Source: Rhinopomastus cyanomelas | Lineage: Eukaryota > Chordata > Aves > Bucerotiformes > Rhinopomastidae | Direction: 5' to 3' | Length of the DNA: 64,000 nt | Assembly (NCBI GenBank): GCA_013400115.1 | Contig: VXBP01002815.1 | Location: 62,001 to 126,000 of the forward strand | Shown here: positions 39,519-49,458 of the stretch, piece by piece | How the letters are laid out: every line of letters starts with the position of its first letter | Position numbering within the stretch: position 1 is the first letter of the stretch | Notes under the pieces: generated by a model | What the model was told of the DNA's origin: nothing | The model's input: the letters and a program-made list of their open reading frames with translations, nothing else | Databases searched by the model: none | Made by a program: the position numbers and the translations under genes

Positions 39519-40022
39519 TGGGCTCCTCAATTCAGTTCTGGGCCCCTCAATTTATTTCTGGGCTCCTCAGTTCAAAAAGAACACAGAGCTGCCGGAGAGA
39601 GTCCAGCGCAGAGCCACAAATATGATGAAGGGAGTAGAACATCTCCCTTATGAGGAAAGGCTGAGGGAGCTGAGTCTGTAGCTTGGAGAAATGGAGACTG
39701 AGGGTTGACCTCATTAATGTTGATAAAGATGTGAAGGGTGTCAGGAGGGTGGAGCCAGGCTCTGCTCAGTGGCATTTAATGATAGGACAAGGGGCAATGG
39801 GTGTGAGCTGGAACAGAGGAGCTTCCACATCAATATGAGAAGGAACTTCTCCATGGTGAGGGTGATGGAGCACTGGAACGAGCTGCCCAAGGAAGTTGTG
39901 AACTCTCCTTCTCTGGAGATGTTCCTGTGCAACTTGGTCTAGGTGATCCTGCTGTGTCAGGAGGATTGGACTAGATGATCTTTTGAGGTCCCTTCCAATC
40001 TCTAATGTTCTGTGATTCTGTG
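39519..40022 (+). mobile_element. CR1 LINE, family A, with 5'-end triplication
   Basis: Includes the end of ORF2 (VQRRATNMMKGVEHLPYEE) and a full 3' UTR ending CTAATGTTCTGTGATTCTG. At the 5' end a 20-base segment, GGCTCCTCAATTCAGTTCTG, is repeated three times with changes (39521-39580), as though reverse transcription slipped there. Confidence 0.93.
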
Positions 40023-41260
40023 AGGGTGCTGTGCTGGATGTTCCCAACTGCATCTTATCTCAGAGCTGCTTCCTGGAGCTAACTGCTTTTCCTAGAAGTC
40101 TTCCCACAAACCTGTTCCTGGAACCCACAGGGAAAAGGAGTGGTCTAAAAGTCACCCTGCAGTCCCTGGGCAATGCTTCAACTGTGTGCCCTCTGCACCA
40201 CCAACCATCTCTCACAGCCAGATAAAGAGAGGCTTCAGGGATGTCCATGCAGGACCACAAGTGGACAGAAGGATCATAGCTGAAGCCCCTAACACCATCT
40301 GCCACACAGAGGATGGTGTCAAGGCAGTCTGCTGCTCTTTGAGCAGACCACCAGCACAGAACTGACCCAAGGCAGGAGACAGCCTCTCCCCTCTGCCTCG
40401 TATCCGAAGACGGATGGAGCACGGGGAGCAACCAGAGAAGAAGGCTGAGATGCAGGGCACCCAGCAACTCTGCAAAAGGATGAAAACCTCCAGCAATTTC
40501 CACTCCTTTTCATGTTCAGCTTTGAACACAGTCCTACACAAGGAACGAGGGGGGTTGTGGTTTCCTGACACGGCTCTGCCTATTCTGCAGATTCACAACT
40601 GAGCAGCCAGAGAGAGCAACAAGCATGCATCAAAAGCTGCTTTGCAAAACACCCATCTCATGTGTGCAGCAGCGAGGACTTGGTGTTCTCCCACCACCCA
40701 GATGCTCCAGCATTGCCTGCTCCTTTCAGAGTGCTGGTCGCAGACGCACTAAACCAGAGCAGCTCTCAAAACTACCAGAGACCCACAGAAATAAAGAGAT
40801 TTAATATCATTGGAAGGTTATGACAGAAAAGGAAAGGATTGGCCATGCCACCCCAGCCCATTCTGGCTGCACCGTGTCTCAGGGACAATTTGCTGCAGCC
40901 ATTGAGGTGTAACAAAAGCAGTCTGCACCAGTTACATCTCCAACCCATTCACACAGCAGCTTGCCCATGACACAGTGTTTTGAAAAGCTTCTCAAACCCC
41001 ATGCAGGCCCATGGATGGCAATATCCTGCACCCAGGTGAGAGGGATGGAGGAAAACAGATCAAGTGACCCGCAGCCAGGCCACATGGCAATGTGGCAGCA
41101 GAGATGGGAGCAAGAATCCAGAAGGGGATTTGCTTGTGTCCCTTCTGCTTTAGCCATTACTTAATGCTGTCTGCACCTCATGGGGCATAAACAGAGTCAT
41201 CCCAGCCCGCACAGTCCTTTGTAACCTGTTTGAACACAGCAGCAGGTGACACAGAGATGG
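40023..41260. other. Unique intronic sequence
   Basis: No gene or repeat is recognised. Minus-strand frames of 147 and 119 codons overlap here in different phases and show no domain. Confidence 0.4.
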
Positions 41261-41338
41261 AATCACAGAATCATCAGGGATTGGAAGGGACCTGGAAAGA
41301 TCATCTAGTCCAATCCCTCTGCCAGAGCAGGATCACTT
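41261..41338 (-). mobile_element. CR1 family A 3'-end fragment
   Basis: Reverse orientation: AATCACAGAATCATCAGGG, then AGATCATCTAGTCCAATCCC and GAGCAGGATCACTTC. It lies about 12 bases from the 3' end of a second CR1 in the same orientation. Confidence 0.9.
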
Positions 41339-41350
41339 CACTGGAGAAGC

Positions 41351-41411
41351 CATGGAATCAGAATCACTCAGGGTTGGAGGGAACCATCATCCAGTTACAA
41401 ACCCGTCCAGC
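41351..41411 (-). mobile_element. Short diverged CR1 3'-end fragment
   Basis: CATGGAATCAGAATCACTCA, then GGGTTGGAGGGAACCATC and ATCCAGTTACAA, resembles a CR1 3' end of a type other than family A. Confidence 0.65.
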
Positions 41412-43962
41412 ACAGGCAGGGACACATCCTCTCCCCAGACCCCCTGTTGGGAGATCTGGCACAACCAGTGACAACAATGAGTCTTCTTCAGCAAATGACA
41501 ATCAGGCAGGTGCTGGGAACATGACAGTGGTGGGGAAGGGAGCAGAGAAGTCAGCCAGGATCTGCTCTGGCTCCTGCTAACTTATGCTGAAACAGCAGCA
41601 GGTTTTGTGCTATCTGAGGCACAGGGTTGTGCAGGGCTACCTGGCTCTACCGTTGGGCACGATGATGGAGCCAGTAGCTGCCTAGTTTGGGGAACGACCT
41701 GCCTGATGTGTTGTCCTACACTACACACTCCACCAGGGCCAGTCCAGTCTGGATGCTCTGTTTTAATGGAACTATCACCAGTGACCTGAGCTCCGTGTTG
41801 GTGCATGTGACTGTCCCTAGACTGTAGGAGAAGGGGATTCAGAGGGAGATTAATTTCAAACATTAAAAAAATAAGACATATTCCAGTAGTTTCTTTACTC
41901 ATTGCTACTGCAGAATTATACAATCTTTTCCAACCATGAGGTTGGAAAAGTCTTTTAAGATCATTGATCCAACTGTAAACGTCAAAGCCATGGAAACAGA
42001 AGCTGAGGTCCTTCAGCTGGGACGGCTGATGTCTGCCTGGATGAGGCCACCAGCAGGACTGACACTGATGACAGCTGAAGTCACACACAGAATATGAAGG
42101 AGTAACTTGAAAGCTGCTTTTTTTCAGCACCTTACTCTTTCGTTAAGAGATGAGAAAGCACAGAGAAGAGAGCTTGTGCCAGCACGCACATGGTGCTGCA
42201 GGGAGGGAAATCGCCAGCATTGCCCTGTCCTTGGAGCGTGAAGGAATGGAAAACCTGAACAAGCAACCTAGTGACCAACAGCTGATGGTTACAAAGCAAA
42301 CAGGAATTGCAGAGGGACAGCCTGGATCTCAGGTGGCACCTGTGAGCCAACCCCACGTTTCCTGCCCCAAACCAGGGCTGTCTTTCTGAAGTGCTGGGTT
42401 CTGTATCTGCCTCACGTGTACCATCCTCCCACTATTCAGCAAAGACTCAGTCACTGGAATAATTCTCCAACATCACCAGCATTAATTACCTGCTTGGCTA
42501 GGTGTACCCTGGCACCCTCACACGAGAGGCCGGGAAGAAGAGCAAGCTGCAAACAGAGCAGTGCATCCCCCAGTCCAAATCTGCTCTGAGCTTTCCATCC
42601 ACCCAAGCTATTTATCCTCCGACGGTCTAGTAACACTGGCAGAAGCATCATCCACCCTGTACAGATGGGAAACAGAGGCACAGGAAGAGCACTGGCTTTG
42701 CTCAGTTGGAACGAGGCTTCAGCTCAGCCTCCTGAAGTCTTGGAGCAACATCTTTATGCTCAGAAATTCTGCAGTAAAAACAAAACCTTCTGTTAGATCT
42801 CTCTGCTATCCTTGAGGTGACTGGTTTCCTTTGAAAAAGAAGAAAAAGCAAAACCCTACCCTACCCTAGGGAACTGTTTAGGGAAGCACATGCAGTAAGA
42901 GCAAAACTATGTTGGGAGAAAAAAAAAAGCATGAAAAAGAGCAGAATAAGAGGAAGATGGGAACAAGAATCAGGTTCTGAAGTGAGACAGGCTGCCACGG
43001 TATCTTAAAGAAGATGATGCGTAGGAAGTATAAATACAGGGTTTGATCCTGTAACTAACACTGTAGATTGCTCAACAGCTCCTGTTTTAGAGCTGCTGAT
43101 TAGTGCAACCCAAGATGGGTCCTTGCTGACCCTCCCAGGAATCCCCCGGCAATCATCTTGGCAGGAGGGGCTCCCGCTCACGAAGCCACAACAGGAGCTC
43201 CCCGAGCTGAGCAGAAATTAAGTTCCAGCAAAGACACGGGCAAACTGGAAGCAAAATATAAAAATACAGTAACTCGTAATTAACAAGAAGAAGGATTTAA
43301 CAGAGACCCACAGCCTCTAATCAGTCTCTCGCTGCCGGGGCTGCTCCAGCGATGAACCCCATTGTCATTTCTGATTGTGTGTGCAGGAGTGCGAGACAGC
43401 TGCTGGAAGAACAGCACTCCACCAACATTGTGATTTCCTTCTCCCCTCAAGACTCATCAAGGGTGAGGAGGAGGAGGGAGAAGACAGAGAGGCAGAAAGA
43501 AACAAACAGCTAGAACATGGTTATCAGAGACACTCTGCTGGGTTCAAGGAGGAAATAACTGAAGCTGCAGGCATGCCAAGCATGTGGACTGATTCAGAGC
43601 TCTCAACAGTGCTGTCAGCTTCAAGACGAAGCAAGAGCACTCAGGCAAGTGAAAATAATCCCTGGCTTATTCTAAGATGTACACTGTTCACTGGTGCTCC
43701 CCAGCTCAGCTGATGGTAAGGCTGAGCTGGAATCTCAGAGACTGGACTCCTCCACAAGTTGAACTGCATGAGTTTTGTACCCGCCTCTTTCAGCCAGCGG
43801 TTTGTGGTTGCAAAACAGCCTCCAAGTTCTTCCTTATTTATTCCAACCTCATCTTGCCCTCATCAAGAAAAGCCATTACTGTTTGTGTACAGAGCAGCCC
43901 ATTTTGCACATCTTGTCAAGGTAGAAGCAATGGGGCAAGCAATGGAAGACTGGGAAGTCAAA
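41412..43962. other. Unique intronic sequence
   Basis: No gene. A small CR1-like fragment with an inverted repeat lies at 41925-41990. A short CCCTA run (ACCCTACCCTACCCTAGGG) is at about 42854-42872. The 182-codon minus frame at 41582-42130 has no recognisable domain. Confidence 0.4.
41925..41990 (-). mobile_element. Old CR1 3'-end remnant with inverted repeat
   Basis: GTTGGAAAAGTCTTTTAAGA and TCATTGATCCAACTGTAAAC match an older CR1 end in reverse orientation. Directly before it, CTTTTCCAAC (41925-41934) is a perfect inverted copy of GTTGGAAAAG (41941-41950). Confidence 0.6.
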
Positions 43963-44380
43963 ATGATAGAATCACTAAGGTTGGAAGAGATCTCCAAGAT
44001 CAGCAAGTCCCACCGTCAACTCTCTGCCACCCTGCCTACTAAACCATGTTTCCTAGTGTCACTTCTACATGTCTTTTGGACACCTCCAGGGATGGTGGCT
44101 GCACCAACTCTGTGGTGCCCCGCTTTTCACTGAAGAAATTTTTTCTGATGTCCAAACCTCCCCTGGCACAGCTTGAGGCTGTTTCTTCTTGACGTATCAC
44201 TACTGACTTTGGAGAAGATACCAACACCCACTGTCTACAACCTCCTTTCAGGTAGGTGTACAGAGCCACAAGGTCTCCCTTCAACCTCCTTTTTATCCCA
44301 ACTAAACAACCCCAGTTCCCTCAGCCGCTCCCTGTAAGACCAGCCCTCCAGACCCTTCACTAGCTGTGTTGCTCTTCTTT
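43963..44380 (-). mobile_element. Old CR1 LINE fragment
   Basis: Reverse-orientation older CR1: ATGATAGAATCACTAAGG, GAAGAAATTTTTTCTGATG, CAAACCTCCCCTGGCACAG and CAACCTCCTTTCAGGTAGG, ending in decayed ORF2 end sequence near CAGACCCTTCACTAGC. Confidence 0.9.
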
Positions 44381-45333
44381 GAAAGAAGGTGGTATCTGTC
44401 CTTCCATCATACCCTTAATTCCAAGAAAAGTCTTAATCCTTTTCAACTTGAGCAGTTCTGCCTCTGCACCCAGGGTGACCCACATCAGAAACAACTGTTC
44501 ACCTTTCAGGATGCCCTGCCCCTGACACAGCTGCAGCCAGCCCTACTCCGCTCGTTTAAAGAGCAGGCACGCAAAACCGAGCACGCACACGGGCTGTTAA
44601 TTTAACAGGTGGATAAAAAAAAGCTGTTGATTTTATTGCCTGATGATTTTATTATCAAATTACCAGTCCCAACAAGACACCAATAAAAATTTTACTTTAC
44701 TGCAGTAAGTGCCAGCCCTGTCGCTGGCAACACTCTGAAGCTGTGTCGAGATGCTTCAGGTTCTGTCTGCCACGCGTTACTTTGGGTATTCTCTCTCGTC
44801 AATGAGCTACCACCGGCGCTCGGGTCTCCGACACTTTGACAGAAAACAACGCCGCGGGTGAGGCCTGGAAGCAGAGAGAGTTCTGCACTCCGGAAGGCTG
44901 GGTGCAGAGGACACAGAAAATCTCTGTCTAAAGGGCAGCCTGTTTGCCAGGACTGTTTATGAGTTCAGACACACAACCCTGCTGTGATACTGGAAACGGC
45001 TTTTACTTCTTTACCAGCTGACTTAGACCACGTCAAATACACGGCTCACTAAGAAATCCTAGCATCCTTTCTGAGAAAGTAGAGGAATCTGAGCCTAAAG
45101 ACTTCAAACACTCCCAGACTCAATGCAGCTATTAAACTGGATCAGATCGATTGTCTTATCAGACCAGGGTCCAATCAAGAAGCAACCAGTATCACATTCA
45201 TGCCACAACAATTCACCCGAAGCACAGAGCACTGTTCTTGCTCTCCACTCAAGTCATCATTCCCGAGTCAGTCCTAAGTATTTCCAGAGGATGGAGGCGA
45301 TTGCTGCCAGGCAGAGCAGCAGCAAAACCATTT
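44381..45333. other. Unique intronic sequence
   Basis: No gene. AT-rich around 44595-44705, with a few CG dinucleotides around 44810-44860. Confidence 0.4.
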
Positions 45334-45528
45334 GTAGAATCATTAGGGATTGGAAGGGACCTCGAAAGACCATCTAGTCCAATCCCCCTGACACAGCAGG
45401 ATCACCTAGACCAAGTCGCACAGGAACACATCCAGGCGGGCCTTGAACATCTCCAGAGAAGGAGACTCCACAACCCCCCTGGGCAGCCCCTTCCAGTGCT
45501 CTGTCACCCTCACTGGGAAGAAGTTCCT
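45334..45528 (-). mobile_element. CR1 family A 3' UTR, cut by an assembly gap
   Basis: Reverse orientation: GTAGAATCATTAGGGATTGG, AGACCATCTAGTCCAATCCC and GGGCAGCCCCTTCCAGTGC, ending at GGGAAGAAGTTCCT where the run of N begins. Confidence 0.93.
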
Positions 45529-45626
45529 NNNNNNNNNNNNNNNNNNNNNNNNNNNNNNNNNNNNNNNNNNNNNNNNNNNNNNNNNNNNNNNNNNNNNNNN
45601 NNNNNNNNNNNNNNNNNNNNNNNNNN
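45529..45626. other. Assembly gap (98 N)
   Basis: Ninety-eight unknown bases fall inside CR1 sequence on both sides. Translated frames across it contain only X and must not be read as genes. Confidence 1.
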
Positions 45627-45880
45627 TTCTCCCTGCCCAGCTCTCCAGCCTGTCCAGGTCTCACTGAACGGCAGCACAGCCTGCTGGGGTGTCAGCGACA
45701 CCACCCAGCTTTGTGTCATCAGCAAACTTGCTGACAGTGCACCCTAATCCCTCATCCAAGTCATCAATGAATAGATTGAACAGGACCGGTCCCAGCACCG
45801 ACCCCTGGGGCACTCTGCTAGATACAGACCTCCAACTACACTCTGTCCCATTGACCACCACTCTCTGACTTGTAGGCACA
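45627..45880 (-). mobile_element. CR1 ORF2 reverse-transcriptase fragment
   Basis: The minus strand reads RVPQGSVLGPVLFNLFIDDL and then SKFADDTKLGG, the catalytic ADD box of a LINE reverse transcriptase, followed by RDLDRLESWA in a shifted frame next to the gap. It is the same orientation as the 3' UTR piece across the gap, so both may belong to one longer CR1. Confidence 0.92.
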
Positions 45881-46467
45881 AGCCAAAAACACAAGCAGCA
45901 GCAGCAGCATGGGAATCTTTCCCTAACCTCTGCAGTAAGAGGTGCCTTTACAGCCCCAAGCAGACAGCTCTGCACGTCCCTGCTTAAGGTAAATATTTAA
46001 TGTAAAGCTAGGTATTCGTATTTGCCCACAAAGATACCTCAGCAGTTTAGAAACTGCACTGAGCTCCCGCTCTCAGCGGTACCTTGAAGCCATGGGGTGC
46101 ATCAAATAAAAAGGATTTCCACTCTTTTCATTTGAAATTGATTGGCTTCAGGTGCTTTGGCTGGGACTGTGTCTTTAGGCACACAGAAAGAGAGAGCCTG
46201 GGTGATTTAATTTCTCTGCTCTGTTTGTTCATTTGTACAAGTGCCTCCAAATCATCTCCTCTTCAAATCTGACCGGTCTGTCTGTTTACCAAGAGACTGT
46301 CTGTGTCTGAAACACTTGCCGTTGCCTTTCTAAGGGCCTCATTTCTTTGCTCTCACTCAAGATCTCACTGGAAACAAGGGTAATCAGTGTGATGTACACG
46401 TGGCCCAGCAACAGCATCCTGATCTGCCACCGCTTCGCTCCAAACTGGCCGATTCTGAGGCTCCCTA
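45881..46467. other. Unique intronic sequence
   Basis: Nothing recognisable apart from a short CAG run (CAAGCAGCAGCAGCAGCATG) at its left edge. Confidence 0.4.
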
Positions 46468-46520
46468 GCACAGAATCATTGGAAGGGACCTCAAAAGACC
46501 ATCTAGTCCAATCCTCCTGT
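46468..46520 (-). mobile_element. CR1 family A 3'-end fragment
   Basis: Only about 50 bases: GCACAGAATCATTGGAAGGG, then AAAAGACCATCTAGTCCAAT. The ATTAGGG segment of the usual tail is missing. Confidence 0.85.
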
Positions 46521-46769
46521 TTGCTTGTTTTAATAGATAACTTTACTAGATCATTACAAAGGGAGTCAAGGCAGTTCTTGGCTCTCCCGTGGGTGGGCCA
46601 CCCCAGGCACACCAGTCCACGATGATGCACAACACAAAGTCTGTGCCAGGACCCAACACATCCACCTGCGACGGGAATAGAACCAGAAACCGCCGAGAGC
46701 TCCAATAACTGTATTTGCATTACATCCCACAATAACATCAGGAGAAACTAAACTCCTGGTGAGGACTAC

Positions 46770-47240
46770 GGGATGCCGCTTTCCACGGCGTTTAATTAGA
46801 AGAATTAGAAAAGAGCAAACGAGTGAGAGCGAGCTGGGAAGGCTGAGACCTGCCTACGCCTGCGAACACGGAGGGGCTGAAAATCACTGGAACATCCTTC
46901 ACGTTGATGAGCTCATCTGTTGCGTCGAGACGAATCGCCAGTAAATCCCGATACGGCTTCATCGGAATTCAGTGCTCATCTAGCATCATTTAGATGGCGT
47001 CGTTTACATGCACAGCATGCCACCAATTAACTCTTGCGCTGAGGCTGTCATTGCAAATTGTCTGGACAAGGAGCACGCCGATAATAAGGCTCTACCGCAG
47101 CAAGCGCGTACTTTGGTCGGGAAAAGCGAGCGCATCTTTCATCTTCATTTAGCTTTGAAGGGGTTATGTTACAGTAACTCCTATTGCATCCCTTCTATTG
47201 AAGCCTCACTGAAAATTAAATGCCACCAGCAGCGCTACTG
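46770..47240. promoter_or_regulatory. Candidate conserved non-coding element
   Basis: GCGTTTAATTAGAAGAATTAG, without its last base, is followed by CATCATTTAGATGGCGTCG, CACCAATTAACTCTTGCGC and GTCATTGCAAATTGTCTGG. The block combines many CG dinucleotides with homeodomain cores and has no repeat identity. A minus-strand frame of about 58 codons with a weak DELINV resemblance to Mad1 was examined and not accepted. Confidence 0.3.
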
Positions 47241-48399
47241 AAACATGCTCCAAAGTTTGCAGGCAAACTACAGAAGCTTCTAACCATCAGGGGACTTCGC
47301 TGGTTTAATTATATAGACCCTGTTCCATAAATTGCTTGAATGGAATAAATACAAATAAGCATTCCCTGCTACGTGACTTCTTTGGGTTAATGAAATGCAC
47401 ACAAACACCCACAGTCTGCTACGGCTCAGAAATTCCACTGCATAAACATACAACCTCGCTGGAAGCCGTAGTCAGCCTCAGTACATACATGAGAACCAGC
47501 TGCCCGGACTCAGCGAGGAAATAATTATTTGTTTATATTCTGCTGATACTCCGAGCTGCAAACGGTGCGGATTGTCTGTGATTTACTGAACAGGAAGAAG
47601 GAGTCTGAGGTTTTGTCGTTGAGACTCTAATTAGCACATCTGCTTCTCCTGTCTGAAAAGGTGTGCGAGGAATTCCATGAGTCTACCTGCTGACACTTAC
47701 CTCCATCCTCCATCCAAAGTATATATACTTTGGAATAAAGACTTGAGCGAAGAACACAAAGCAAGAAGAGAGTTTAGAAAGAAGAATCTCTACTTTACTA
47801 TTCGCTCTCCTGCACGCAAGTTACTTCTATTGCCATGACATGAACGAAAATTTGATCCTACTGGAAACAAACTACTGAGATGCCAGATGGTTCTTGTTCA
47901 TGTGGCCAGCACACAAATTTATTACCTGTTCTTAACTTCCTCCAAGCAGGCCACCTCTCCCACAATGCGGAAAGACCTGCTAGTTGTATTGTCTGGCCAT
48001 GACATCCAACAGACAACTCCAGGAGAATGCTGAGATTTCATTCACATTTAACGCTACAAGGGTGAGCACAGGTCTCTGGAGATGTTAGAGCTGACCACAT
48101 TACACCAACTCAGCACGGAACTGTTTTCTGGGCCAAGGACAGTATCTTGAACCAACAGCTACTGTCCTCCCTGGACACTGAGCTTTGCTTTCTTGCTGCC
48201 ATTTGTTTCAGTTAGTCTAGAACCCTCATGAGGCCGAGTAACACAACTGTTCTGGGGATATTTGCCTAGTTTTACCAAGCATCCCGGGTACCAGCTTATA
48301 CTTCACCTCACTTGCTTTACTTCTTGTTTGGTTGGTTTTGCTCTGAGGCTCTGAAGTTGCAACACTGAGGACACAACCCACACATGGCACACAGCTGCA

Positions 48400-48800
48400 G
48401 GGCTGCAGAAGCCGATCTTACCCAGTCCCTGCATGCGGAGCTCCCTCCAAACTCCTCATCCTTCTCACAAATGAGACTCATCCCCACGATGAGTGGCAGG
48501 CAGGTGTGATTTTAAGTGTCAGTTATGTTTGTCACTGAGGAGTAAAAAGTTCTCCTGCCAACCTGTAAACTTGGGCTTCATCACATGAGCCAACATAAAG
48601 ATGGAACTTAACAGCTCAGTGACTCTAACGTCACCCCTGAGCTGTCTAAAGCATCAGCTCAACTGTGCTATCTGGAAAGTAGCGCGGAAGAAAAACAGCC
48701 CCTATCAGGCCACAACCCAACCTGAGACCACCTATCTAGACCAATAAAGGCATCAGCCTGACAGAAGACGGACTGTTATTGCTACTCGTCTGTGCTGTTC
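48400..48800 (+). other. Possible old LTR-like segment (weak)
   Basis: GACCAATAAAGGCATCAGCC carries a polyadenylation signal and is followed by GACGGACTGTTATTGCTAC and TCGTCTGTGCTGTTCACAC, a layout reminiscent of the R-U5 part of a retroviral LTR. Clear TG...CA ends and a target-site duplication were not identified, and no viral coding sequence is present. It may simply be unique intron. Confidence 0.15.
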
Positions 48801-49267
48801 ACACAAATGGCACTTCACACACGGAGGGCTGAGTCGCTGCTCAAAAAGGGATTCCACTTTACATAAAGACACACAGGCAAGCTGAAGGATAGCAAAGACA
48901 GTGAGGACACAGACCTCATCGTGAAGTACGGACAAAACCTTGCTGGTTACATAAGGTTTTACTGCTGCAGCGGGTATAACTGATAGAATAGAAAGGTCAA
49001 GTGCAAGGCCAGATGCCTTAGGTACTGCACACATAGAGTCTCTTCTCTTTACTCTTGACTTTGATATCTAAGTGGGAGACCAGATGTCAAACTTCCTGGG
49101 CAATGTTTTTTGAAAGAAGAAAAGGATCTTTATTTCCCTCTTACGGAACACCCTGTCGCACAGCAGGGGGGCAGTGATTTTCCAGTCTAGTCACTGAGAA
49201 AGAGCAAACACGTTCCGGCGCGCTCAGAGCCACGAGCCCAGACGCAGCGAGCGGCGCGCAGCCCTAC

Positions 49268-49458
49268 CTTGAAAATCAGGCAGTCCCCTTGGTGCTCGGC
49301 GTAAATGGAACTGAGTCGATACTGGTTCTCGGTCGTGATGTCGATCTGGTACCCGGTCAGCGTGTAGCACACCTTACGGAACTCCTGGATTTTGGTCTGG
49401 AACACTTCTTTCAGACGCTGGTTTTTCAGTTCTGCGCTTTCCACTTGCTTCTTCAGCT
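49268..49458 (-). CDS. MAD1L1: MAD1L1 internal coding exon (start of Mad1 C-terminal domain)
   Basis: This exon encodes 63 whole codons plus the last two bases of a split glutamate codon, matching about residues 604-666 of the 718-residue human Mad1. Mad1 is the kinetochore and nuclear-pore scaffold that recruits Mad2 and makes the mitotic checkpoint signal. The exon carries the end of the long coiled coil and the first part of the RWD-like C-terminal domain. The Bub1-binding RLK motif (human 617-619) is intact at 49417-49409, and YTLTGYQIDITTENQYRL follows. From memory the protein differs from human at only four positions. On the minus strand the acceptor is a pyrimidine-rich run ending GTGTGCAG, and the donor is AAG|GTAGGG (49267-49261). 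Exon length is 191 bases, entering in phase 1 and leaving in phase 0 after CLIFK, the same junction I recall in human. It is probably the second-to-last coding exon. Confidence 0.97.

Larger units (their letters stand above)
1..49267 (-). other. MAD1L1: Sequence downstream of the MAD1L1 exon, probably one long intron
   Basis: After the donor at 49267-49266 the frame reads into non-conserved sequence. The last coding exon, expected to encode about 52 residues ending the protein, was not found by eye on the minus strand. MAD1L1 is known for very long introns, so an intron of 49 kb or more is plausible. The gene could instead end inside this stretch if the exon was missed. No other gene was recognised on either strand. 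Confidence 0.6.
46521..49267. other. MAD1L1: Intron next to the MAD1L1 exon, 3' side
   Basis: Contains a possible conserved block (46770-47240), a possible LTR-like segment (48400-48800) and a CpG-rich flank beside the splice donor (49205-49267). No CR1 is seen in the ~2.7 kb nearest the exon. Confidence 0.5.

Noticed and set aside
39766..40053. Minus-strand DKMQL motif as the start of the last MAD1L1 exon (KMQLLE in human)
   Set aside because: The sequence diverges immediately after MQL and runs into a CR1 tail, so it is a chance match.
41582..42130. 182-codon minus-strand open frame
   Set aside because: No recognisable motif, composition like random intron translation, and no splice or promoter context.
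42854..42872. CCCTA run as an internal telomere-like repeat
   Set aside because: Only three pentamers and not the vertebrate CCCTAA hexamer.
45151..45747. 198-codon plus-strand frame across the N run
   Set aside because: It exists only because unknown bases do not create stops, and it overlaps CR1 on the other strand.
45661..45975. Reverse-transcriptase-like frame as a possible endogenous retrovirus
   Set aside because: The FADDTKL context and neighbouring sequence are those of CR1 LINE ORF2, with no LTR, gag or env.
46790..46975. Minus-strand frame with DELINV, resembling GELIEV of the Mad1 C-terminus
   Set aside because: No further agreement on either side and no suitable acceptor was seen. 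Treated as non-coding.
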